This document shows positions 18,221-26,579 of a DNA stretch of 64,000 nucleotides, in pieces. Origin of the DNA: DATFVJ01 sp963820395 (GTDB lineage Bacteria; Actinomycetota; Actinomycetes; Streptosporangiales; Streptosporangiaceae); the NCBI GenBank assembly GCA_963820395.1, contig CAWGAE010000020.1:248001-312000 (forward strand), written 5' to 3'. Within the stretch, counting starts at the first letter, position 1; each line of letters starts with the position of its first letter. The notes beneath the pieces are model-generated. The model was given only the letters and a program-made list of their open reading frames with translations, was not told the origin of the DNA and ran no database searches. The position numbers were made by a program, and so were the translations under genes.

Positions 18221-19135
18221 TTACTCACCAGCGAGGGTAGGCCCAGTCCTCAGCCATTTACGAGTTCCGAAGAACTGGCAGGCGTACCCTGCGACCTTCA
18301 TGCCGAACCGGAGGGCGGAAACGAAAGCAGCCGAGTCGATTTTGCGGGCTGCCGAGATCGCGTAGGCGAATGAGCCGTGAAAGATGTCACCGGCGCCGAG
18401 GGTATCCACCACGGTGACTGCGGGCACTGGGATCTCGGACCGCATACCTGGCCCGGCCCAAACGATGGGATCGGCGCCGTTGGTGATCGCGGCCCAGCTG
18501 ACTCGGGAATCGAGCAAATAGTCCAACGTCTCGTCAGGGGTTGACGTGCCTGGAGGGTGGAAATCAGCCGAGCATACTGCCATGTCGACATACGAGAGCA
18601 GATCGCGCGTGTTGTCCTTCCAGCTGCCCCCGTCCAGGATGCACAACCGTCCGTGTGCGCGCACCGCGCGGGCTGCCGCGAGCGCGAGCTCGGAATGATG
18701 CGCGTCGATCAGTATGGTCTGAAAGTTCCTCACCAGGTCCTCGAGCGCGGTGGGTAGCATGAGCATGCGCCCGGTGGCGTTAAGCGAGACCACTGCGCGC
18801 TCACCGGAGCCGGTGCCGACCATGATGGAGGAGACCGGAGGGGGCGCCGCGTCGCCGTCCGCGACGTCGATCAACGCCACGCCAGCCTGCTCCAGGTCAG
18901 CACGTATGCCGTCGGCGAGTGGGTGGGCGCCGACACCAGTCAGCAAAGTCGCGTGCCCGCCAAGATGCGCAAAAGCGACGGCAGCGTTGGTGACTGGTCC
19001 GCCTGCAGCGACGGTCTGGCGAAGCGCGGTCATTTTCTCGTTGGCCGCGGGCACGCGCGTGACCGAGTGGATAATGTCGAGGGTGCACAGACCGGCGAAC
19101 AAGGCGCGTGGCTCTTCGCCGGACGGCCTGCTCAT
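18221..19135 (-). CDS. PfkB-family carbohydrate kinase
   Basis: The 304-aa product fits ribokinase/PfkB sugar or nucleoside kinases: an N-terminal substrate region (AAGGPVTNAAVAFAHLGG, the first PfkB signature) and the C-terminal signature VVDTLGAGDIFHGSFAYA, with the catalytic Asp in GAGD and the anion hole. Length is normal for the family. Substrate cannot be assigned; the PVTNAA motif occurs in several uncharacterised sugar kinases. It converges on the ABC permease gene with about 110 bp between. Confidence 0.85.
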   Translation of the reverse strand: MSRPSGEEPRALFAGLCTLDIIHSVTRVPAANEKMTALRQTVAAGGPVTNAAVAFAHLGGHATLLTGVGAHPLADGIRADLEQAGVALIDVADGDAAPPPVSSIMVGTGSGERAVVSLNATGRMLMLPTALEDLVRNFQTILIDAHHSELALAAARAVRAHGRLCILDGGSWKDNTRDLLSYVDMAVCSADFHPPGTSTPDETLDYLLDSRVSWAAITNGADPIVWAGPGMRSEIPVPAVTVVDTLGAGDIFHGSFAYAISAARKIDSAAFVSALRFGMKVAGYACQFFGTRKWLRTGPTLAGE

Positions 19136-19789
19136 CGATCAACAGCTTCCAGACGAAGGTGACCGGTCAGTGTGATGGCAACCCAGATGACGGCGACGAA
19201 GTATCGATTGCCGCTGATGTTACGCCATTGCCTTGATGGCGCCACGTCCGTCAGGCGTTGGCCGTGGGCGACGTCGTGCGGCGCGTCATGGCGATGACCC
19301 CCGGAGCAACGAGGCGGCGGCCCGGTTCGACAGCGACGTGTCCGTTGGACGTGAGGTGTTATTCATCAAGGCTTGACCCAGCGGCATGATTCCGGGCAGA
19401 TTCGGGACGGAGGCGTTGCTGGGTCAGAGCCGCCAGGCAAGGGGTTGTGCCTGCCGCTGACGGCCGGCGAGGCCATCCGCGGCTTAGTGGCGACGAACGG
19501 TTTGGGGGACCATGGCTCACGGGCCCATGCGTCTGGTCAGACGATGTTGATGATGTGATCACCGGCGATATCACCGCGGCCGTTGCCTACGTGACCCCAA
19601 TCCACCTGCCCCGCAGGCGCCACCGAAGAAGGGGGGCCGGGCCGCGCCGCCTCGGCCGGCAGGCGCACCGGATCGGAGCATCGACGGTGGAACGCATGAG
19701 CCGATAGCAGCATCTAACCGGGCAGAGGCGTGCCGACGGGACCATCATCCCGCATCATGTGCGCAAGCACACCCGAGAGAAGAGAAGTG
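19136..19789. other. Intergenic stretch, no gene seen
   Basis: About 650 bases. No frame shows family motifs or a suitable ribosome site. The last bases (agagaagagaag) supply the ribosome site for the next small gene. Confidence 0.45.
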
Positions 19790-19978
19790 ATGGCGAGACA
19801 GCGGCACACGGCGGGACATCACACCCGAACGTGCGAGTATGACCATGACTGGATGCGTGAAGTGGGCATGCGCGACGCATTCACCAGCGTCGTGAAGGTG
19901 CAGGAGCCGGCCGACCGGGTGACCGACGTGCAGACCGACGTGCGGCAGCTGATCGGCGACCTGGTGACGGTGCGGTAG
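19790..19978 (+). CDS. Small hypothetical protein
   Basis: A 62-aa frame beginning MARQRHTAGHHTRTCEYDHDW, His-rich at the start and amphipathic at the end (VTDVQTDVRQLIGDLVTVR). The purine-rich agagaagagaag just upstream of ATG 19790 is an acceptable ribosome site, and the next gene begins 4 nt after its stop, suggesting a two-gene operon. I do not recognise a family. Confidence 0.5.
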   Translation: MARQRHTAGHHTRTCEYDHDWMREVGMRDAFTSVVKVQEPADRVTDVQTDVRQLIGDLVTVR

Positions 19979-19981
19979 GGC

Positions 19982-20260
19982 ATGCATCACCACCAGGAAG
20001 ACCAGACCCGGACGCGCGAGGGCGACCAGCGGGACGCGGGGGCCATCCGGCAGGAGCTACGAGCGTTGCGCGAGGAGGTCAACAGGCTCCGCGAGGAGCT
20101 GAAAGAGGCCAGGCAGGACGTGCGGGCCGTCATGCTCGCATATGACGAGCTGCAAGACGACTTTGTCGCGCTGCGGCAGCGGTTTGAGCAGCACTCGCAC
20201 GGCACCACGCACCCGAGGCGGGCCGAGCACGAGCCGCGCGAGTCGGCGCACCCGAGATGA
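19982..20260 (+). CDS. Small coiled-coil protein
   Basis: The 92-aa product has one long predicted coiled coil (EDQTRTREGDQRDAGAIRQE to QRFEQHSHG), dense in Glu/Arg/Leu heptads (LRALREEVNRLREELKEARQD). It is flanked by a His-rich start (MHHHQED) and a His/Arg tail. It lies 3 nt after the previous small gene and is probably co-transcribed with it. No family is recognised; it may be a scaffold or anchor. Codon bias is normal for the genome. Confidence 0.6.
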   Translation: MHHHQEDQTRTREGDQRDAGAIRQELRALREEVNRLREELKEARQDVRAVMLAYDELQDDFVALRQRFEQHSHGTTHPRRAEHEPRESAHPR

Positions 20261-20954
20261 TCGATCTGCAGTCGTCCCTCGGCGGGCCTTGACCGGGGCC
20301 AACTGAGACCGCCAGGGCCGCTGATCCTGAGGCGCAGGCCGAAGTCCATTGCGGCGGCCGCCAGCGGGGTGAACGCGCGCCGCTCCTCCAGCTAGGTCGT
20401 GACGCTGGCCCGGCGCAGCCGCCCGATGCTGACCCGGCCGTGGTCCACCGCATCATTCAGCATCATTCAGCGCCCCATGCTCGCGCCGGTGCTCGGGCCG
20501 GGGTCCGGATCGACGGCCGACGGGCTGAAAACGGTCTGACCAGGACATTTTTTTGGAGAGCGTCGATCCCATCCCCGCACCCCGGGTTGGGTTTCATCAG
20601 CCTGCACCGGTAAAGGCGGCGGTTCGTTGAACCGTCTCGCGGTCCCGGACGTGTCCGGTATGTGGGTGTATGGTTCTCAAAGAGGCGGCGGGAACTCCCG
20701 GCGCGCCTGTCTGCGCGCGGTCGGCATGAGCCCCGGCAGTCCGCGATCCTGCAACCTGATCGCTGGCTGGGGGCCCCGCCGCGTTCGCGTGCGGGGGTCC
20801 GCGCACCGGGCTCCCCTCCTTGGATGGATGTTCCCCGGGGTGGTTTCCGCCTGGTGGCGGACCGATCACCCGGCACCTTGCCGCACCTTGCCGTGACGAT
20901 GTCCGCGCCTGGCAAGAGTCACAGAGAGTGACCGCCCGTCGCTCTAGGGACATA
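20261..20954. other. Intergenic stretch before the AT-rich island
   Basis: About 690 bases with no supported gene. Overlapping open frames on both strands are Arg/Pro-rich and lack motifs. A short direct duplication (catcattcagcatcattcag, 20452-20471) is present. Confidence 0.45.
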
Positions 20955-21034
20955 TGCACAAAATAATAAAATATATACGAAATATTCAGAAAACTTATGT
21001 ATCAAGTACTCTTGGGCTGCCTCTGTGACATAAG
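20955..21034 (+). promoter_or_regulatory. AT-rich promoter island with inverted repeat
   Basis: About 60 bases from 20955 are almost pure A/T (e.g. aaaataataaaatatatacg), in sharp contrast to the surrounding GC-rich DNA. They are followed by a 7-bp inverted repeat (CTTATGT 20994-21000, ACATAAG 21028-21034). The patch lies about 250-330 bp upstream of the sbnA start with no other gene between, so it is the probable control region of the diaminopropionate cluster. The specific regulator is unknown; no classic iron box (TTAGGTTAGGCTAACC) is visible. Confidence 0.5.
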
Positions 21035-21284
21035 TGCAGCTCAGACTCGTCGCGTGGCAGCGCGTCCGCGATCTTGGGCCTGGCAGTCGAGCCGGTCCTG
21101 AAGTTGATGCCAGGGAAGAAGGGATTACCAGTGTGGGTTTACACCATGTCGACGGGCGCCGACCGGCGAATGGAGTGATTCGCGTGGGTTGGTGCGGGTA
21201 TCAGGGCGCGGCAACGTCGCTCTGTAAGGGAGGAAGGTCAAACAGGCGCCGCCAGGCCGTCTGCAGCGAAAGGGAGTTGCTGGC

Positions 21285-22271
21285 ATGCCAGTCGTATCGG
21301 TTCCCCAAGGCTTCAACGAAGAAGAGCTGTACGTCGACCTTCGGTCGATCTTCGGCCACTCGCTGTTCCTGAAGTGTGAAGGCTTCAACTTCGCGGGCTC
21401 GATCAAGCTGAAGGCGGCGGCCGAGATGGTGGAGGCGGCTGAGCGGGACGGAGCCCTGACGCCGGGCTCGATCCTGGTCGAGTCCTCGTCCGGCAACCTG
21501 GGCGTGGCACTGAGCATGGTCGCGGCGAGCAAGGGCTACCGCTTCCTGTGCGTGACTGACTCCCGCTGCAACCTGTCGGCCAGGCTGCTGATGGAGGCGC
21601 TGGGCGGCCGGGTGCACATCATCACCGAACCGGATGCCAACGGCGGCTTCCTCGGCGCGCGGATCGACTATGTCCGCGCGCTGTGCGCCTCCGACGACCG
21701 GTACGTGTGGCTCAACCAGTACACCAATCCGGGCAACTGGAAGGCGCACTACCGCACCACAGCGCCGGCGATCGCCCGCCAGTTCCCGCGGCTGGACGTG
21801 CTGTTCGTCGGGGCCGGCACCACCGGGACCCTGATGGGCTGCGCGCGCTACTTCCGCGAATGGCACCGGCCGGTGCGGGTGGTCGCGGTAGACACCGTCG
21901 GCTCGGTGACCTTCGGTGGTGCGCCGGGCCGCCGGATGATTCCCGGCCTGGGCATGAGCGTCCGTCCGCCGCTGCTCGACGAGTCCTATGTGGACGAGGT
22001 GGTCCGCGTCCAGGAGGCGGACACCATCCGGGCCTGCCATCGCCTGGCCAGGCGCGGGTTCCTGTTCGGCGGCTCCACCGGCACGGTGGTCAGCGGCGCG
22101 ATGGGCTGGCTGGCCCAGCATGACGCGGGTGAACTCACCGCGGTGGCCATCGCCCCGGACCTCGGCGAGCGCTACCTGGAAACCATCTACCAGACCAACT
22201 GGCTGGAGGATCTTTACGGCGAGGACGTGCTCAGCTCCGAGGAGCTGACCGCGGGCCGGCCAGGAGCCTGA
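21285..22271 (+). CDS. sbnA: SbnA-type 2,3-diaminopropionate biosynthesis synthase
   Basis: The 328-aa PLP enzyme belongs to the cysteine-synthase fold, with the PLP-lysine in FAGSIKLKAA (Lys41), the substrate loop ESSSGNLGVALS (about 66-77) and the phosphate-binding GAGTTGT (about 176-182). The motif set NQYTNPGNWKAHYRTTAPAI matches the SbnA subgroup rather than CysK. Established chemistry for SbnA is condensation of O-phospho-L-serine with L-glutamate to N-(2-amino-2-carboxyethyl)-L-glutamate, the first step to L-2,3-diaminopropionate. ATG 21285 follows aaagggag. The next gene starts 80 bp after its stop, and sbnB is further downstream. Confidence 0.88.
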   Translation: MPVVSVPQGFNEEELYVDLRSIFGHSLFLKCEGFNFAGSIKLKAAAEMVEAAERDGALTPGSILVESSSGNLGVALSMVAASKGYRFLCVTDSRCNLSARLLMEALGGRVHIITEPDANGGFLGARIDYVRALCASDDRYVWLNQYTNPGNWKAHYRTTAPAIARQFPRLDVLFVGAGTTGTLMGCARYFREWHRPVRVVAVDTVGSVTFGGAPGRRMIPGLGMSVRPPLLDESYVDEVVRVQEADTIRACHRLARRGFLFGGSTGTVVSGAMGWLAQHDAGELTAVAIAPDLGERYLETIYQTNWLEDLYGEDVLSSEELTAGRPGA

Positions 22272-22351
22272 CCGGCCGCTTCGCGGCGCACGCTTGTCAC
22301 GTGCCTCTGCGGACATGTCACGAAAACCAACTTCTGGTTCAAGGAGCTCAC

Positions 22352-25078
22352 GTGTTGACTGAATCTGCCGGGGTGTTGACAGCCGATCTGGCTGAATCAA
22401 CTACCCAGGTCGGGTACGCCGACCCGACCACCGCCGGCCTTGAGACGGTCCTGGCCGGGGTGCTGGCTGAGGTCGTGGGCGTCGAGCGGGTGCCGGGCGG
22501 CAGCAACTTCTTCGAGGACCTGGGTGCTGACTCGATGGTGATGGCCCGGTTCTGCGCCCGGGTCAGGAAACGGCCGGACCTGCCGCCGGTGTCGATGAAA
22601 GACATCTACCGGCATCCGACGATCAGCAGCCTGGCGGCATCGCTCACGGACACCGAACCTGCCACGATCGAGACGGTCCTGGCCGGGGTGCTGGCTGAGG
22701 TCATAGGCGTCGAGCGGGTGCCGGCCGGCAGCAACTTCTTCGAGGACCTGGGTGCTGACTCGATGCTGATGGCCCGGTTCTGCGCCCGGGTCAGGAAGCG
22801 GCCGGACCTGCCGCCGGTGTCGATGAAAGACATCTACCGGCATCCGACGATCAGCAGCCTGGCGGCTTCGCTCACGGACACCGAACCTGCCCCTGCCGGG
22901 CCGCCGGTTCCGGCGCCGGCCGAGGTGGCGGCACCGGTCAGCACGCTGCAGTACGTGTTCTGCGGGGCGCTGCAGTTCCTGTTTTTCCTCGGATCTTGCT
23001 ACGTCGCCGCGGTTGCCGTCGCCTTCGGCTACGAGTGGATCTCGGCCGGCCCCAGTTTGATCGACAGCTATCTGCGGTCGGTCCTGTTCGGCGGCGCGGC
23101 CTTCCTCGTCTTGGGTGCCCTGCCGATCCTGGCGAAGTGGGTGCTCATCGGCCGGTGGAAGCCGCAGCAGATCCGCGTCTGGAGCCTGGCGTATGTCCGC
23201 TTCTGGATCGTCAAGACGCTGGTCCGGTCGAACCTGGTGGCGTTGCTGTTCGCCGGTTCGCCGCTGTATGTGCTGTATCTGCGGGCGCTGGGCGCGAAAA
23301 TCGGGCGGGGCACCGCGATCTTCTCCCGGCACGCGCCGATCTGCACCGACCTGCTCACCATCGGCGCCGGCACGGTCATCCGCAAAGACTCGTTCTTCCT
23401 CTGCTACCGGGCGCACGCGGGCCGGATCCAGACCGGTCCGGTCACCCTCGGCCGGGACGTTTACGTCGGCGAGAAGACCATGCTGGACATCGGCACGTCG
23501 ATGGGCGACGGGGCGCAGATCGGCCACGCCTGCTCCTTGCACGCCGGGCAGGCTGTGCCCGCCGGCGAGCGCTGGCACGGCTCCCCCGCGCAGCGGGCCG
23601 AGGTGGACTACCGGGTGGCCGGACCGGCGCGCTGCGGCACCCTGAGAAGGGCCGTCTACACCATCCTGCAACTGCTGAAGCTGCTGTTTGTGTACCTGCC
23701 GCTGGCGATCGGCGGCGTGAGCATCCTGCTGACCTGGGACCCGGAGCTCAACGCGGTCCTGGGCCAGGGCGTGTGGCTTTCACGGGGAACGTTTTACCTC
23801 GACGCCCTGATCGCCTCCCTGGTGTTCTTCTTCGGCGCCGTGGCGGCCGGCCTGCTGGTCGCGTTCACTGTCCCCCGGGTGCTGAACCGCCTGTTCATCA
23901 AGCCGGACACGGTCTACCCGCTGTACGGTTTCCGCTACTCGGTGCACCGGGCGATCGCGCGCATGACCAACCTCAGGTTCTTCACGTATCTGTTCGGTGA
24001 CAGCTCCTACATCGTCCACTATCTGCGCTGCCTCGGGTACGACCTTTCCCGGGTCGTGCAGACCGGGTCGAACTTCGGCTGTGAGGTGGCGCACGAGACC
24101 CCGTACCTGGCCTCGGTCGGCAGCGGCACGATGGTCGCCGACGGGCTGTCGATCATCAATGCCGACTTCTCCAGCACGTCCTTCCGCGTGTCCCGGGCGG
24201 CGATCGGCCCAGACAACTTCCTCGGCAACGACATCGCCTATCCCTCGGGCGGCCAGACCGGCGGCAACTGCCTGCTGGCGACCAAGGTCATGATTCCTAT
24301 CGACGGGCAAGTCCGGGAGGATGCCGGGCTTTTGGGCTCGCCCAGCTTCCAGGTTCCGCGATCGGTCGAGCGGGACAGCCGGTTCGACCACCTCAAGAGC
24401 GGGGACGAGCTGCGCCGCCGGCTTGCCGCCAAGAACCGCTACAACATCCAGACCATGGGTGTGTTCCTGTTCGTCCGGTGGCTGCAGGTCTTCATGCTCA
24501 CCATCCTCGGCCTGGCCGCCATCGATCTTTACGGTGCGTACGCCCATGCGGTGACGGCCGCATTCTTCGCGCTCAGCGTCGTGGGCACCATCGTCTACTT
24601 CGTGCTGGTGGAGCGCGCTCTGCTGGCATTCCGCCCGCTGCGGCCCAGATACTGCTCGATCTACGACCCCTATTTCTGGCGGCACGAACGCCTCTGGAAA
24701 ACCCCTGAAATAGCGTACTTCCACATCCTGGACGGCACCCCGTTCAAGAACGTGATCCACCGGCTGCTGGGTGTCCGGATCGGCCGGCGGGTCTTCGACG
24801 ACGGCGGCTTGTTGACGGAGCGGCAGCTTGCCGCCATCGGGGACGACTGCACGCTCAACGTGGGCAGCAAGATCCAGTGCCACTCGCAGGAGGACGGCAC
24901 CTTCAAGTCCGACCGCGTCACGATCGGGGCCGGCTGCACCCTCGGGGTCGGCGCACTCGTCCACTACGGCGTGACGATGGGCGACGGCTCAAAGCTGGCC
25001 GCCGGCTCCTTCTTGATGAAAGGCGAGGAAGTCCCACCGCAGGCACGGTGGGGCGGAAACCCGGCCAGGGAGATCTGA
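22352..25078 (+). CDS. Pls/PosA-type membrane NRPS terminal protein with two carrier domains and no adenylation domain
   Basis: The 908-aa product starts with two phosphopantetheine carrier domains (Ser61 and Ser137 in FFEDLGADSM), followed by a Pro/Ala linker. The rest is a membrane region characteristic of the poly-lysine-synthetase terminal domain (TIGR02353-like): about six helices (near 200-230, 245-267, 290-310, 436-462, 482-512, 708-755) alternating with three soluble domains. Those domains carry hexapeptide beta-helix motifs such as LTIGAGTVIRKDSF, YVGEKTMLDIGTSMGD, TIGAGCTLGVGALVHYG and the ending WGGNPAREI. In epsilon-poly-lysine synthetase these domains join amino acids on the carrier. 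Pls has an N-terminal adenylation domain; here it is missing, so loading must occur in trans. GTG 22352 follows AAGGAG at 22341-22346. Confidence 0.85.
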   Translation: MLTESAGVLTADLAESTTQVGYADPTTAGLETVLAGVLAEVVGVERVPGGSNFFEDLGADSMVMARFCARVRKRPDLPPVSMKDIYRHPTISSLAASLTDTEPATIETVLAGVLAEVIGVERVPAGSNFFEDLGADSMLMARFCARVRKRPDLPPVSMKDIYRHPTISSLAASLTDTEPAPAGPPVPAPAEVAAPVSTLQYVFCGALQFLFFLGSCYVAAVAVAFGYEWISAGPSLIDSYLRSVLFGGAAFLVLGALPILAKWVLIGRWKPQQIRVWSLAYVRFWIVKTLVRSNLVALLFAGSPLYVLYLRALGAKIGRGTAIFSRHAPICTDLLTIGAGTVIRKDSFFLCYRAHAGRIQTGPVTLGRDVYVGEKTMLDIGTSMGDGAQIGHACSLHAGQAVPAGERWHGSPAQRAEVDYRVAGPARCGTLRRAVYTILQLLKLLFVYLPLAIGGVSILLTWDPELNAVLGQGVWLSRGTFYLDALIASLVFFFGAVAAGLLVAFTVPRVLNRLFIKPDTVYPLYGFRYSVHRAIARMTNLRFFTYLFGDSSYIVHYLRCLGYDLSRVVQTGSNFGCEVAHETPYLASVGSGTMVADGLSIINADFSSTSFRVSRAAIGPDNFLGNDIAYPSGGQTGGNCLLATKVMIPIDGQVREDAGLLGSPSFQVPRSVERDSRFDHLKSGDELRRRLAAKNRYNIQTMGVFLFVRWLQVFMLTILGLAAIDLYGAYAHAVTAAFFALSVVGTIVYFVLVERALLAFRPLRPRYCSIYDPYFWRHERLWKTPEIAYFHILDGTPFKNVIHRLLGVRIGRRVFDDGGLLTERQLAAIGDDCTLNVGSKIQCHSQEDGTFKSDRVTIGAGCTLGVGALVHYGVTMGDGSKLAAGSFLMKGEEVPPQARWGGNPAREI
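22442..22897 (+). repeat. Tandem 228-bp duplication encoding the two carrier domains
   Basis: Two in-frame units of 76 codons (starting at 22442 and 22670) are nearly identical in DNA and protein. Visible amino-acid differences include VVG/VIG, PGG/PAG, and SMVM/SMLM. This implies a very recent duplication or gene conversion. Confidence 0.9.
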
Positions 25079-25079
25079 C

Positions 25080-25208
25080 ATGACCATCAACAGCCCGCGT
25101 GACGCAGCGACCACCGCGGAAGGGACCACGCCAAGTGCTGGTCGCGATGGCCGACGTGGTGCGCCTGGCCGACTGCTCGCCCACCGTCGAGAGGTGACCG
25201 CCGGATGA
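25080..25208 (+). CDS. Small open frame linking the Pls-like gene and sbnB
   Basis: ATG 25080 lies one base after the stop of the Pls-like gene and the 42-codon frame (MTINSPRDAATTAEGT at the start) ends with a TGA overlapping the sbnB ATG (GGATGACC). The tight spacing would couple translation through the operon. It has no recognisable motif. Another frame over the same bases (ending VVRLADCSPTVER) is equally protein-like, so this could instead be a deleted gene's scar. Confidence 0.35.
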   Translation: MTINSPRDAATTAEGTTPSAGRDGRRGAPGRLLAHRREVTAG

Positions 25209-26274
25209 CCACCATCGATTCCACCGCAGCGGAGTCCGCAATGTCTGGGCCGGTCACCGTGCCGCCGTTCGCGGTGATCTCCGGTGGCCAGGTCCAGCAC
25301 GCGCTGCGGGGCCGGGAGAAGCAGATCGTGGAGCTGGTCGAGGCCACCTACCGGCTGCACGGCGCGGGTGACTCGGTGAACCCGCCGTCCTATTTCCTGC
25401 GTTTCCCCGACCGCCCGTCCGACCGGATCATCGCGCTGCCCGCCTCGATCGGCGGGCAGGTGCGGGTGGACGGGCTGAAGTGGATCTCCAGCTTCCCGGG
25501 CAACGTGGCGGCCGGCATCCCGAGGGCCTCGGCCGTGCTGATCCTCAACGACCACGACACCGGCTACCCGTTCGCCTGCCTGGAAAGCTCGATCATCAGC
25601 GCCACCAGGACGGCCGCCTCGGCGGCGCTGGCGGCCGACTGGCTCAGCCGCGGCCGGCCGCGGCCGGCCCGCGCCGGGTTCTTCGGGACGGGCCTGATCG
25701 CCCGCTACATCCACACCTTCCTGGCCGCCACCGGCTGGTCGTTCGACCAGATCGGCGTGCACGACCTGTCCGCCGGCAGCGCGGCCGGCTTCGCGGTTAC
25801 CTGGAGCAGTCGGGCACCGCCAGCCGGATCACCGTGCACGACACCCCCGGGCAGCTGATCCGCTCCAGCGACCTGGTGGTCTTCGCCACCATCGCCGGTC
25901 AGCCACATGTCAGCGACCTGTCGTGGTTCGAGCACAACCCGCTGGTGCTGCACGTGTCGCTGCGCGATCTCGCCCCGGAGATCGTGCTCGCCTCGGCCAA
26001 CATCGTCGATGACATCGGGCACTGCCTGAAGGCCAGCACCTCACCGCACCTGGCCGAACAGCTCACCGGCAACCGGGACTTCGTGTCCGGCACGCTGGAC
26101 GACGTGATGGCCGGGCGGGTGACCGTGCCAGCCGGCCGGCCGCTGGTGTTCTCCCCCTTCGGCCTGGGAGTACTCGACCTCGCGGTCGGCAAATACGTCT
26201 ACGACCAGGTGGCCCGCTCCGGCGGGCTGCACGTCGTCGACGACTTCTTCCACGAGCTGCGCCGGTACGGATGA
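25205..26274 (+). pseudogene. sbnB: SbnB-type dehydrogenase for diaminopropionate, single frameshift
   Basis: The ornithine-cyclodeaminase-like enzyme SbnB is encoded in two frames. Frame one (25205 to about 25795) contains DGLKWISSFPGNVAAGIPRAS and the NAD-binding GFFGTGLIARYIHTF; frame two resumes at YLEQSGTASRITVHD and runs through DLVVFATIAGQPHVSDLSWF, LHVSLRDLAPEI and the C-terminal FGLGVLDLAVGKYVYDQVARSG to 26274. One base appears lost around 25795-25803. SbnB oxidatively cleaves the SbnA product to L-2,3-diaminopropionate and 2-oxoglutarate. Apart from this single shift every family motif is intact, so the shift could be a sequencing error, a very recent mutation, or recoded. Confidence 0.85.
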
Positions 26275-26321
26275 ACAGCCGGGCGCTCTGCCACAAGGCA
26301 CGCGAAACTGAGGAGGCTATC

Positions 26322-26579
26322 GTGCCAGTCCCATCCGTCCCCCAGGGCTTCCACGAGGAGGAGCCCTACGGCGGCCATCGGCCGATCTCCGGGCAGTCGC
26401 CCTTCCTCAACTGCCGGCAGGGGCGGCAGAAGATGGCGGCCAGCCGAAATTCGCCGGCGCGACCGTCTGGGGCCGGGAAGCTACGCCGGAACGTGTTCGG
26501 GCGATGCGAGTCCGGGGTACCGGTCACCGCCATCACCTCGCGCGGCGGAACCTCGTGGCCGGTGATGGGTGATGACTGA
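26322..26579 (+). pseudogene. Second, decayed sbnA start
   Basis: GTG 26322, preceded by a good ribosome site (GAGGAGG, 5 nt away), opens VPVPSVPQGFHEEEPYGGHR, clearly a relative of the sbnA N-terminus (PVVSVPQGFNEEELYVDLRS). The similarity fades by about residue 30 (SPFLNCRQGRQ versus SLFLKCEGFNF), the PLP lysine is gone, and the frame ends at 26579 after 85 codons. It overlaps the start of the following acyltransferase gene. It is best read as a duplicated, deleted sbnA copy, although its kept ribosome site leaves open a short translated leader. Confidence 0.6.

Noticed and set aside
20955..21034. DtxR/IdeR iron box upstream of sbnA
   Set aside because: Expected for siderophore use of Dap, but no TTAGGTTAGGCTAACC-like palindrome is present; only the CTTATGT/ACATAAG repeat.
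22397..24964. Long minus-strand frames over the Pls-like gene
   Set aside because: Arg/Asp-rich shadows; the plus strand encodes carrier and beta-helix motifs throughout.
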